Positions 34,754 to 45,580 of a stretch of DNA of 64,000 nt are shown piece by piece. The notes beneath the pieces were generated by a model, which worked only from the letters and a program-made list of their open reading frames with translations, ran no database searches and was not told where the DNA came from. The position numbers and the translations under genes were made by a program. Every line of letters starts with the position of its first letter. The first letter of the stretch is position 1. Location: assembly GCA_033060915.1 (NCBI GenBank), contig CM065388.1, positions 22,838,501 to 22,902,500 of the forward strand, read 5' to 3'. The DNA is from Euryodendron excelsum. Taxonomy: Eukaryota > Streptophyta > Magnoliopsida > Ericales > Pentaphylacaceae.

Positions 34754-36580
34754 TCAAAGGCCAAAATCAATGTCCTCAGGATCGAAGTCCCCGAAACCCG
34801 GCATCGGAGGAGGCGGATAACTACTCGAAGCACCAGCATCCTGCGGAGAAGATAGAACTGAAATAAGCCACATGAAAGAAGAACTAAACAACAACAGAGC
34901 AAGAATAAGAAGAGAAAAGACAACATACCCCGCCACCTCCCATCTGAGCTATCCGAGCCGTCAAGGAAGCCACCTTGGCCTGGTACTGATCTCTCTGGTC
35001 ACTCACAGTAGTAAACTCAGCCTGGGGCACATATCCTCCGACTCGGTGCCACAAGTCAACCACCTCCTGGCCAACAACATACCCGCCGATTACTACCTCA
35101 AACTGGGTGAAGGCACTGACAGAATAAGCCTCAAAGTGTGTAGCGTAATCCGTATCCGAAGGAAGTAAGAACTCGGCACTCGGCTGTCGCTCCTGATAGG
35201 GGATAGGCACTTCCATCACCAAGGCTCCAAACATATACTCTGACGGAGTTCCTGCTGATCGGAACGCCTCATGAAATTGTCGCTAGTGTCGCTCTCCTAG
35301 ATAGGACTCCCAAGTATCGTCACTGAGAAAAGCAGACCTTGACAGGGACAATGGGACCAAGTACCACACTGTTTCATAATGAACTGATCCAATGAAGTGC
35401 CGCCAAGTCACGTCTCTAGCCTCAATTAACTCCAGGTTCGCCCGTAACATCACAAAGTCAGTAATCTCTGATTATTGGGCCACCCAGTCATGAGCCCAGC
35501 TCAAAGCACGAGGATAAAGGTCATCCTCGACAACTGTAAGGTGACAAACAAGCAGGTACTCATAACTCCACCAGACAAGAAAGGGCTAAAAACTAGTCAT
35601 GCTGCCCCAACGAGAAAAAGTCAGGGCCCGCATCGATTGAAGGAAGTAGTCGAAAGAGAAGGACCCCCAATCCAGCTCAGATAAAACCCTAAGATCAGCT
35701 ACTATGCTCACCAACCGAAAGGGCACGAGCGACTTGTTGTTGTTGCAGAAGCAACTAAAGATGATGTACAAAACAAGTTGCCGTCTCATGATGTCCCGCC
35801 TGGCGGGAGATGGCTCAGCAATAAAGGTACGGTCATCCCGACTGAGCTAAGAGACTGGGATGGCAGAACGCTTAGGAGGGGACAAGTCTAGCAGAATACA
35901 GGCCTCGTCGCTACTAACTGACTATAAAGTGATCCACCAGCCGACGAAGGAAAGCCTCGTGATGATCACCCAACCTAAGGGGGTGGGACCAACTCAAAGC
36001 CAACAAAATGGAAGGTCCCTGTCTCTCCAAACCACCACTCAATCAGTGCTAGCACCAGATGTCGGTTCAGGCGGTTAGCCTGTAATCCCATGAAGGCTCC
36101 GAATCCAATCTCAGCTAAAAAGGTACGATATGATGGAGCAGCCCGCTGCATGGTCACGAAAACCTGATGAATATATCCCTTTTTAAAGCTGTGTGTACTG
36201 GAGGAGGGGGTAAATGCGGTCTAGAATATACACTGGGGTGATAAGCAAGATCCCCGAGCGGTGGGATGTCCGGTACCTCTAGGTCACCCAAATCACCATT
36301 TGTTTGCTTATGCTTAGAGGAGGCTCTCCCATAACTAGCCACCTGATCCCTAAGACCCGGTACCTCTTCCTCAGCACCAATTTCCTATGCAAAGGCCTGC
36401 TCAACAAGAGGAAAGGGGTCGACAGGTGGTCTACTCCCCTGTCCGCTCTGATTAGAAGAGGCCCGTTCGGTAGATCGTCGGCTACCTTTGAATCGACTGG
36501 AACTGCCGGTGGAATTTGTCCGAGCCGCCTTTTCCCGAGTGACGTCTCCTCTCGAAGCCATCATCGCCCGCATCTGCCAT
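34754..36580 (-). pseudogene. Antisense ORF of the Tat/Ogre element: plant mobile domain (PMD) protein
   Basis: On the strand opposite to gag, a gene of about 1.8 kb is recognisable. N-terminal part: basic/serine-rich (ASRGDVTREKAARTNSTGSS, about 36560-36500). Then VYSRPHLPPPPVHTALKRDI, a frame break near 36160, and the PMD-like core with FLAEIGFGAFMGLQANRLNR, LVLALIEWWFGETGTFHF (36100-36020), and RRQLVLYIIF...VADLRVLSELDWGSFSF (35790-35640). C-terminal part: coiled-coil-like QRDQYQAKVASLTARIAQMGG, then a canonical intron (donor GTATGT at 34928, acceptor CCGCAG at 34841, 88 bp, phase 0) and a last exon ending PGFGDFDPEDIDFGL stop. Several stops break the core. Such antisense PMD ORFs between pol and the 3' LTR are documented for Tat elements. 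Confidence 0.75.
34841..34928 (-). other. Predicted intron in the antisense ORF
   Basis: 88 bases, GT-AG, CT-rich towards the 3' end, phase 0 between GGCGGG and GATGCTGGT. Both flanking exons read openly in the same register, and the last exon ends with its own stop codon. Confidence 0.6.
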
Positions 36581-37269
36581 CTTGAAAAGGTAAACCAAGA
36601 TAAGAGGTGTTAATATACAACACATGCAGTTAAAAATAATAATAAAATAAATAAATAATAATAAAAAGATTTCAAATGATAAGTCAAAACAAATTTCTTG
36701 CACCTTTTGATTTTCCAACTTCAAGTCAAATCTCAAGGGTTTTCTGTCTTTTTCCTTCAAAAATATTTTATTTCTAAACCTTTTCCAATTCTTTCCCTGA
36801 TTTTTAAAAATTTTGACAGAGTTTCGTTTAAAAATGGTTCCTACAATACCCATGACATCAACACAAAATACAAACCGTACACTTCACAACGTTAAAATCA
36901 CATAATATCAGCACTCGCGCACACTTTTTAAATTTTCAAAATTTTCAAAACACACGTTTTATTTTTCCAATAAATCAATGATTTTCAAAACTGTCCTAAA
37001 ATTCCTCAAAATTATTTCAAATGTTTTCTAAAATTTTTTTAATTTTTCCAAATTTTAAACTTCATTAATTTCCAATTTTTCTAATTTTCTAAGTATTTTT
37101 TATTTTTTAAAAAATTAAAAATTCACCAAGTTTTCAAAAAATCATGAAACTTTACATGGTTGTTAAACACATTTTTTTAAGACGCATGGCATAAAAATCT
37201 AGTCAGAGAACCTAATGCCTAAGCCTGTAGGAACAAACTCCCAATTCTTGCAGAAAACTCTCTTCACAT
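36581..37269 (+). mobile_element. Element D internal, AT-rich spacer before the hAT insertion
   Basis: Low-complexity T/A-rich DNA without coding signal; ends with the target duplication CTTCACAT at 37262-37269. Confidence 0.5.
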
Positions 37270-37281
37270 TAGGGCTGTTCA
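37270..37281 (+). repeat. hAT left terminal inverted repeat
   Basis: TAGGGCTGTTCA. Confidence 0.9.
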
Positions 37282-38440
37282 AAAATTTATCCAACCTGTC
37301 AACCCGATCCAAAGCCAAACGACCCGATGGCATTTGGTCAGTTTCGCTGGTTAATTGGGTGGGTAACAAGTGAAGTTTGTAAAATTTATAACTTTTTGGT
37401 TCGGGTGTCGGGTTTACATGCATGTCAACTGTTAGACCCGTCCCGACCCGACATTTTGAAGATAATCAAAACTCCTTTACATTACTGGTGGTGTAATCTC
37501 ATTGATGCATGAGATTATGTTTTAATATTATATTATAACTTTATCCTTTCTTTTTCATGTTTCCCGACCAAATATATGGATTGATTAAATTACACTATTA
37601 CTTTTTAATATTTTATTATAACCTTACCTTTCCAATGTCCATGCTTCCCGACCAAATATATGAATTTGAGAGATTACACAGTACACCATGTTAAGTTGTT
37701 AACTTTATCCCTTCCTTTCCCTGTTTTCACCGAATATACGTTTCCCTCTCTCTCTCTCACAGACCAAAGGTTGTAGAAGCAGAAAAATACCACTGATAAA
37801 ACCTCTATATTTTTAGTTTACAGCAAGTCAGTAAGGTTGCTGAGTCTATTGACGAGTCATGCAGGATTTAGAGAATTTCTGTAAGCTTTACATCTTCCAT
37901 TAAATGATACCTCTAAGACTTTATTTCGCTTATCAAATTTTTTTTTTTGGAGCTTTATACAATATAATATGTATTCTGTAGAATCTGTACTATGAAATTA
38001 TGAATCTAACATAATCGAACAAATAAGTCTTACAAATTAAAAAAAAACAAATTTTTATTTGAGGTCTGTTAGGATCGCATAACTCTGAAATCATCTTATT
38101 GAAGATACTTCTTTTTTTTTTTTTTTTCAGTGATAATCATTCAGTTTTTGTGCCTGATTATAGGTTTCAAAATCAGTTAGGTTCTTTGTGCCTGATTAGT
38201 CAAATTTTTCAGTTGTAGATTTTCATTTTTTATTGTTGAATTATTTTTTGAGAAGTGTTGTGTGCTGAATTTATTGTGAGTTATTCACATGATCAAGAAA
38301 TGATTAATTCATTGTTAGGATTTAGGATCACATAATCTGTGATAAATGTATAATTCATTGTCTCTAATTTTGTTTAATTTTTTTTTATGTTGTGGTTTAA
38401 GGGTTGTGGAGTGGACATCTTACCTTTTCATATCAATATC

Positions 38441-40579
38441 ATGGATCGTCATGAATCTCATAATAAAGCTACTACCCCAAGGTCCCCAACTACAACTGTC
38501 CCTACTCCTAGGCTCCCCACCATTGAAAAGCCTCCAATACCACCGAAGTCAAAGATGAAGGAAGGTAGTAGTGGGAGGTGGAAAAAATCTGTAGCATGGG
38601 ATCATTTTGATAAACTAAAAAGTGATGATGGTCAAATTAAGGCTGCTTGTAAATATTGTCAAAAAGAGTATCAGGCTGGTTCGAAAAGTCATGGACCAAG
38701 TAATTTGTTGTCTCATTTAACTCAATGCAAAAAGTATCCTTATAGGGATAAGGATAACAAGGGACAACAAACATTAGCTTTTCATCACAAAACAAATAGA
38801 GAAGATGGAGTGGATTTCTTGGCAATGAATTTTACTATAGAAGCTGCTAGAAGAGCTCTTGCCGAAATGATTATAATTGATGAATTGCCCTTTAGGTTTG
38901 TGGAGGGAATAGGTTTTAAGAGATTTTGTAATGTTTTGCAATCTAAGTTTAACAAAATTCCTTCTCGGATCACAATTGCTAGAGAAGTTATGGGCATTTT
39001 TAATAATGAGAAGGATAAGTTGAAGAAAACTTTGAAAAATCATAGAATATGCCTTACTACAGACACATGGACATCCATACAAAATCTATGTTATATGTGC
39101 CTTACGGCACATTTCATTGATGATGATTGGAAGCTCCAAAAAAGAATTATAAACTTTTGTCAAGTTGAAGATCATAAGGGAGAAACTATTGGTAAAAAAA
39201 TTGAAATATGCTTTCTTGAGTGGAACATTAGTAGCATATTTACACTAACAGTAGATAATGCTAGTTCCAACAACACTACCATTAAGTACTTGAAAAGGAA
39301 AACAAAAGATTGGAAGGGAGTTGTTTTAGCACATGAGTTCTTGCATGTGAGATGTTGTGCACATATTTTGAATCTTATTGTGGGTGATGGTTTGAAAGAA
39401 CTAGATACATCTATTACTTGTGTACGTGATGCTGTGAGGTATGTAAGGTCCTCTCCAAATAGGCTAGAGACCTTTAAGAAGTGTGTGGAGAAAGAAAAAA
39501 TTGAGTCTAAGAGTCTCCTATGCCTTGATGTACCAACTAGGTGGAATTCCACCTATTTGATGCTAGAGGCTACCATGAAGTTTGAGATGGCCTTTGAGCG
39601 ATTGGAGGAGGGGGACTCTAATTATCGGTCTTACTTTATGGAGGATGATGTTGTTGAACAAAGTGGAAAAAGGAACAAATCATGGGGACCTCCAACTAAA
39701 AATGATTGGAAAAATTGCAAGATATTTATAAACTTCCTAAAGCTTTTCTACAATGCAACCAATCGATTTTCAAGGTCTCTTTATGTGACATCAAATTACT
39801 ACTTTGATGAAATATTTGTAATTCAAACCAAAATAAAACAATTAGTGAAAAAAGATGATGATATTTTGTTTTTAATGGCAAAAAGTATGAAGCTAAAATT
39901 GGAAAAGTATTGGGGAAATGGAGATAACATAAATCTTTTATTGTATGTTGCTACTGTGCTTGACCCTTGAAAGAAACTGAAATATGTCAACTTTTGTTTC
40001 TCACAATTATTTGAAACCAATGTTGTGGACAAGATGACCTCTAAAGTGAAAGATGCTTTGGCTCATTTACATAACCACTATGCTGCAAATGATGTAACAA
40101 GTGTTGAAATTCCTAATGTGAGTGAAGCATCAAAGATGGTGATAGATGATGATTGTGAGGATCCACATTTGCTCATAGCTTCTCAATTTAATACATATTT
40201 GGAAGCAGAATATTTATCATCATGTAAGTCAGAAATTGATAAATACTGGGGAGACTTTTGTGAAGGTTCAAGGGTTAAGAACTTTGACATATTAGAATGG
40301 TGGAAGACTAATTCCTCAAAGTATCGAATGTTGTCCCAAATAGCACATGATGTGTTGACAATGCCCATTTCTACTGTAGCTTCGGAATCTGCATTTAGCA
40401 TAAGAGGACGCATACTTGATCCATTCCATAGTTCACTCTCTCCCATGATGGTAGAAATTCTTATTTGTGCCCAAAATTGGCTGAAAAGCAATATTTCAAT
40501 TTCTTTGCGCAAGGCCATGGATGATGTTGAGGAATATGAACAACATGAATCAGGTAATAAGTTTGAAATTGTTAGCTAA
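38441..40579 (+). pseudogene. hAT transposase (zinc-finger BED type), one in-frame stop
   Basis: Cut-and-paste transposase of the hAT superfamily. I start at ATG 38441 (MDRHESHNK); an ATG 54 bases upstream in frame is preceded by a T tract and looks untranslated or intronic. Seen in order: BED-type zinc finger ACKYCQKEY...HLTQC (CX2C, HX3C; residues about 70-96 from this start), CLTTDTW near 39050 and TVDNASSNN near 39250 (first two acidic positions of the RNase-H-like core), CCAHILNLIV near 39357, VPTRWNSTYLML near 39530, and the C-terminal dimerisation domain with DILEWWKTN and MPISTVASESAFSIRGR (40280-40420). The only interruption is TGA at 39968-39970, after ATVLDP where relatives normally have Arg; the frame continues openly for 203 more codons. 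A C-to-T change would explain it. Total about 712 codons, usual for plant RICESLEEPER-type proteins. Confidence 0.9.
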
Positions 40580-41968
40580 TTATGTCTTTTCTTTACTATA
40601 ATGACATATTTATTTTTTCAGAATCAAACACAAGTTACACAAGCTCAAGTCCAAACTTAAGCGAAAGTATTCTTAGTATTTAACACATACTGTATGGTAA
40701 AATTTTCATCTCTGTTATGAATTATAATGTGTTACTCATTACTACTAAATGCTGAAATTTTGCTTAGGATGATGCAAGACATTTTGTTTTTGGCTTCAAA
40801 GCAACAGTCCAAAAATGTTTTATGTTCTATTTTTGGGTAAGTTCACAAGCCTTGAAAATTAGGATTAATAATCTTAGACATGCATTATGTATTTGACCAA
40901 TTTTTTTTTTTTTTTGGTTTTACAGTGGCACAGTCAAGTGCAATGCTAGCAATAAAGTGAATTTTGTGCCATTCTCTAATAAAAACTTTATATCCTATTT
41001 TTGGATTAGTTCACAAGCCTCCAAAAACAAAACATATTCATCTTGATGTGTGTATGTATCTAAATATACATTTTTGTTTTACTTTCAGGTGTATTGATGT
41101 AGTGGAGTGAATTTTGTGACTCTCTTTTGAAAAACTTAACATCTTTCATTTTTGGGTAAGTTCAAAAACTTCTTAAAACAAGACATAGTAATCTACTAAT
41201 CTTGGACATTTATTATGTATTCTGAATTTTTGATGATAATATATATATATATATATATATATGTTTTTACCATATAGGTATCTTGACAGCAATTGAGTGA
41301 ATTTTATGTGGAATTCTCATCCTGATCAAGCTTTTTAGGTTGTAGACTTGATTTAAGTAAGTTATCTAACCATCCTATACATATTTGATCCATTTGCTTT
41401 CATAGCCATATCACCCACTATGCTTGTGTAAATAAGTATTATTACTTTAGTTAAGTTCTCTAACTATCAATACTTAATAATATATTTTCAAAATTATTAT
41501 TTTTTTATTCCAACATTTGACTGTATTGAATCTGTTGATATTTTTGCAGGTTACGTCTTTCTCTCCTCTCATATGTTAATCAAGCACTCCAGAGTCTGAA
41601 ATTTGAATGCAATAGATAGATTAATGACTACTAGATTTTATGGTTGTATGGTGTATTTTAAAGGGGATGGAAAAAATGACCGAATGTAATTATAGATGGA
41701 CTAGTAGATTTTACTATTGCATAGAGTAATGGATGAATATAATGGTTGAATTTTTACTAAGTGTTTTTATTTATTTATGATTTAAGTACTTATTTAAAAA
41801 AAAAAAAAAGAATTTCTAGCCTATACCCGACTGAACCCAAACCCGAACCCGAACCCGATCCGACCCAACCCGATCACTCATTGGGTCGAAAGTGGTTCAA
41901 TAAATTTTTAACTCGATATTTTCAGTTCGGGTGATGGGTGATTAGTCAACCCTACCCGAACCAACCCG
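40580..41968 (+). other. hAT 3' untranslated and subterminal region
   Basis: Several GT..AG-like pairs separate short segments each reading GTGAATTTTGTG or GTGAATTTTATG (40957, 41106, 41297), suggesting 3' UTR introns. No further ORF. (AT)n at 41239-41262. Confidence 0.4.
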
Positions 41969-41980
41969 TGAACACCCCTA
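41969..41980 (+). repeat. hAT right terminal inverted repeat
   Basis: TGAACACCCCTA, complement of TAGGGGTGTTCA, one mismatch to the left end. Confidence 0.9.
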
Positions 41981-41988
41981 CTTCACAT

Positions 41989-42607
41989 AATCATGTAAAA
42001 TTGCTCAAATTCAGTCAAACAAGCACCAAAATACAAAAATAACATCACCATAATGTTCAAAACATGTCAAAACATCAATTTCCACTATTCACACGACTTA
42101 AACGAAATTCTACACATCAAAATCAACAGAAAATTGAAAACTCACCTCTTAGAGTTCTCTGGTGAAATCTTCTCTTCCGGCAACTTTTCTGGCAACGTGG
42201 TCTACTTCCGGCAATCACCCATGGTCCCCAAGGAGTGCCCCTTCAAGGTTCAAGTCGATTTCCACACAAAGACTCTCGATTCTTAAAAAACTCTTCAAAA
42301 CTCGCAGTAGTCTCGAACCAGCAGTTTGCTGGATTTGATCCTAAGCCTAGCGCCACTAGCAGTGACGCCAAGCAAAATTTGCCAAACGCGCCACTCCTAG
42401 TGGCGCCAGTTGCCAATTCTGGGCAAATTTGCCCTTTTTCCCACCAAAACTCTATTTCAAAGGCCTTTTGGGCCTAATATTCGTTTCTACAATCCCGTCT
42501 TCCAAAATTTCCAAAGTCCGTCCCTCTGACTGCCTCACGGTCAACATGAGACTCTTATTCTATCGTTTTCTGTCTTCGACAAGCGAAGACAGAAAAAGAG
42601 GGGTAGC
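41989..42607 (+). mobile_element. 3' non-coding end of element D with polypurine tract
   Basis: Resumes after the TSD. At 42350-42411 it contains TAGCGCCACTAGCAGTGACGCC and CGCCACTCCTAGTGGCGCC, the same GGCGCC theme as the LTR promoter hairpin. It ends with GACAGAAAAAGAGGGGTAGC (42588-42607), the polypurine tract before the 3' LTR. Confidence 0.75.
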
Positions 42608-44686
42608 TGTAAGCACTCCATTTTTGCCCACTCGGCAGTCTCCAGTTCGTCTTGACTTGAGTTTAAGCCAATATGAATATATTCTAAAATTCTAGTCCTA
42701 ATCCAGTTGATTCATCGCTTCGCGGGCCCACCAGGCCCAAATAGAGGTAAATGACCAAAATGCCCTTGGGGGCATTGTTCGGTCCAATTCCAAATCAGGC
42801 ACGTCTTCTCGAAGACGATAAGTTCCCTTTTTCAACTCCAATTCCTGTTCCAATCCTTTTCTCGAGAAAGTTAATTCCTTGAGATGGTAAATTTATCCTG
42901 TCCGACACATTTTCTGAAAAAAGTTTCTTCGGAATGGTAAGTCCCTTCAAACCTGTCGACCGAAACGAGACCCCAAGTCCCTTAGATGGTAGAACGGTCC
43001 ACCTTTGGCGCCTGTTAGCCCACCAATGTAGAAATGTTCGTTTTGGCACGCCTTCCGAGAAAATTGATTTCTCAGGCGCTAGGTTCCTTTAGCAGTTTTT
43101 CAAGATCAGGCAATCTCGGAAATGATTGTGAACCGTCAGAGTAGCGGAAGTACTCGCAAACATCGCAACCGGCAGAGTAGCGAAAATACTCGCAAACAGG
43201 TCGATATAGGGAATTGCCAATAAACCCTTGTATCACGGGATTGCCATCAGAGTGGCAAAAATACTCAAAACCCAAGTCAACACCAGTGTCTGTTAGCCCA
43301 CTTCGGTAAAAAAATGACCAAACTACTACTACGACCATTTTCTGGCACGTTTCTCGAAAAACTACGTAAGTCCTCAAAACGGTAAGTCCACCCTTCCAAG
43401 ATCGTCCTAGAGACGATTCAGCATGATTAGGTGCCTTCTAGCCAGTTTCGGGCTATTTCTGAGACTTTCCGGTCAAGATGACCATTTTGCCCCTACGCAT
43501 CCGAACGCTCCGGGGACCACACCGACTTTGGGTATTAAACCGATAACTTCTCGAGAATGCTTCTTAAAGTATTCCCGACCTTTCATTATCTTTCTGGATC
43601 ATTCCGAGTCAATTCTAGCAAACCCGGTGCAAAATGACCGTTTTGCCCCTAGTGGGCCGGTCGTCTTTTCCGACCACACCAGCTCTGGGTATCAAACCGG
43701 TAGCCTTTGGGAACATTCTACATAATGTTTTCAAATCTCAAGTCTTCTTCCGGGATATTCGAGTCCGTCTTGGCAACTTTCTGGCCTGGTTGACCGTTTT
43801 ACCCTTAATGGCCCGATCGACCTTTCTGACAATTCTTGTCATCCTTTTTCAGGTCAAATACCTTCAGGACCCTATTCTAAGTATTCCTGTCCTTGTCCCT
43901 TTTCAGCCTTCCGGGCCATTCTCGGTTCCTTAAATCCTTCCTGGACCTTCTAGAGTCACTCCTAGTAAAGGCAGGCTAAAAATTACATGGTAGTCACTAG
44001 TACATGCGCCCAAATCTTCTCAAAATACGTTACTTGCCAACCTTAAAACTTTCCTAACTGGCTGGCGCCACTAGTAGTGGCGCTAAGCCAATATTTGGCC
44101 TAGCGCCACCAAAAGGATTTTTGGCTTGGCGTCACTGCAACAAGCGCTAGGTCATTCCTTTGTCTATAAATACAGAGCCTCCTCCAGCGTAAAAGTGGTC
44201 CGCAAACTGAGTCTAAAAACCCTATTCTTCGATATACAAAGCTCGTAGCCTCTTTAAACCCTAGCTTCATTAGGTTTTCTAAACCTTAGCCTCCTATATA
44301 CTCATACACACTCTCATATACTCATACACTAGCCTCAAACCTTCCATTGAAGACTTGGATTGCTGCAACTACGAAGCTTTAAAGATCGAAGACAAACTCT
44401 CGAAGACTGAAGTGAAGACTGAAGCAAGATAAGAGAAGCAAAGCGCGCAAAGTAAAGCAAAATAAATAAGAGACAAGGTAGGCTTTCTCTTTAAGTTTAC
44501 GTATCTTCCCCCTCTCTTCGCTCTCTTAACCCACTTGGATTTTCTTCTATTTTAATCCTCCATCTTCTTCCCCCACTTTTCTTTGCATGCTTGAAATAAG
44601 GGACTTCTCGGTCCATGTGTAGGATTAGGCTATTGGAGAGTTACCGTGTCAGGGGCTTTCTTTTAGCTTAATCGGAGACCACGTGG
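42608..44686 (+). mobile_element. Element D 3' LTR, left part
   Basis: Begins TGTAAGCACTCC after the PPT. Includes three ~157-bp units (43479, 43635, 43791), the GGCGCC hairpin (from 44068), TATA box (44164-44170) and leader to GACCACGTGG, where a CACTA-like sequence begins. Confidence 0.85.
44164..44170 (+). promoter_or_regulatory. TATA box of the element D 3' LTR
   Basis: TATAAATACAGAGCCTC, as in A and B. Confidence 0.65.
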
Positions 44687-45580
44687 CACTACAACAATTT
44701 TAAGCTTTTGCTATGAAATTTTTTGTCACTAGAAGTTATATTTTTGTCATGATAGACTTTTTGTGATGAAAATTTTTTGTCACAAGCTTGTCACCAGAAG
44801 CTTGCCATAATAAGTTTCTCGTGACAAAACTAGTAACTTGTCACAATAACCAAATAAATGTAGTGACGGAAAGTTTTCATCACAATAACAATACAAATAG
44901 TGACAACATATTTCATCATAAAAAGTTCAATATTGTGTCACCATATGCCTACTTTTGTCATAAAAAGTACGTTCCTAAGAAACATATTGTGACAAATGAT
45001 CTCGTCACCATAGGTTTGTTATGTGGACAAATAGTGTTTGTCATTATAGGTTTTAAGCTCTGGTGACAGAATAATTTGTCACAATAAGACAATTTATGGT
45101 GACAAATAAAATTGTCACAATTATATCAATTTATTATGACGAATCCATTTGTCACTATATATTTGACCTTGCTGGAATGAGAAATTTATGATGACGAATC
45201 TTGTTTGTCATAATAGATTTTAGCTCTTGCGGCAAACAAAACTTGTCACCCTAAGAGAATTTATGGCGACGAACAAAATTGTCACAATTAGATCTATTTA
45301 TTGATTTGTCACAATAGACTTTGTCTTATTTTAATAAGTTTATGATGACAAAAACCATTGTCACAATAGGTTTATTTTAACCAATCAATTGTAGATGCCT
45401 ATAGAGCCTATTGTGACAAAACAACATGTCACCAAAACCATTTGTTCTAACCGCTTTTAGTGACAAATTCATTTGGTCACCACAAGCCTGCAATTATTTT
45501 CAAATAATTTTATTATATTTTTATGAAATATCTTGTTGGCTACCTGTGTGGACACATATAAATAGCAATCATAGGAATTT
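44687..45580 (+). mobile_element. CACTA-type end fragment within the element D LTR
   Basis: Starts CACTACAACAATTTTAAG. It is packed with TTGTCACAATA and TGGTGACAAAT motifs in both orientations, the subterminal repeat pattern of a CACTA family distinct from the two with GCGACGG motifs. No matching right end (TTGTTGTAGTG) is present; it stops where LTR sequence restarts at 45581. No coding; an open frame at 44788-45066 is built from the repeats. Confidence 0.65.

Larger units (their letters stand above)
37270..41980 (+). mobile_element. hAT DNA transposon, complete with ends and TSD
   Basis: Left end TAGGGCTGTTCA and right end TGAACACCCCTA are inverted repeats matching at 11 of 12 bases. Both are flanked by a perfect 8-bp duplication CTTCACAT (37262-37269 and 41981-41988). 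Subterminal CCGAACCC / GACCCGAC motifs lie at both sides (37296-37460 and 41820-41970). Length 4711 bp, one transposase gene. Inserted in the 3' non-coding part of element D. Perfect TSD and a near-open gene point to a fairly recent insertion. Confidence 0.95.

Noticed and set aside
36482..36853. 123-codon minus-strand ORF overlapping the start of the antisense PMD gene
   Set aside because: Only its last 30 codons overlap in another frame; the upstream part is AT-rich low-complexity.
39172..39552. 126-codon minus-strand ORF
   Set aside because: Shadow of the hAT transposase frame.
44788..45066. 92-codon ORF
   Set aside because: Built from TTGTCAC-type subterminal repeats of a CACTA fragment.
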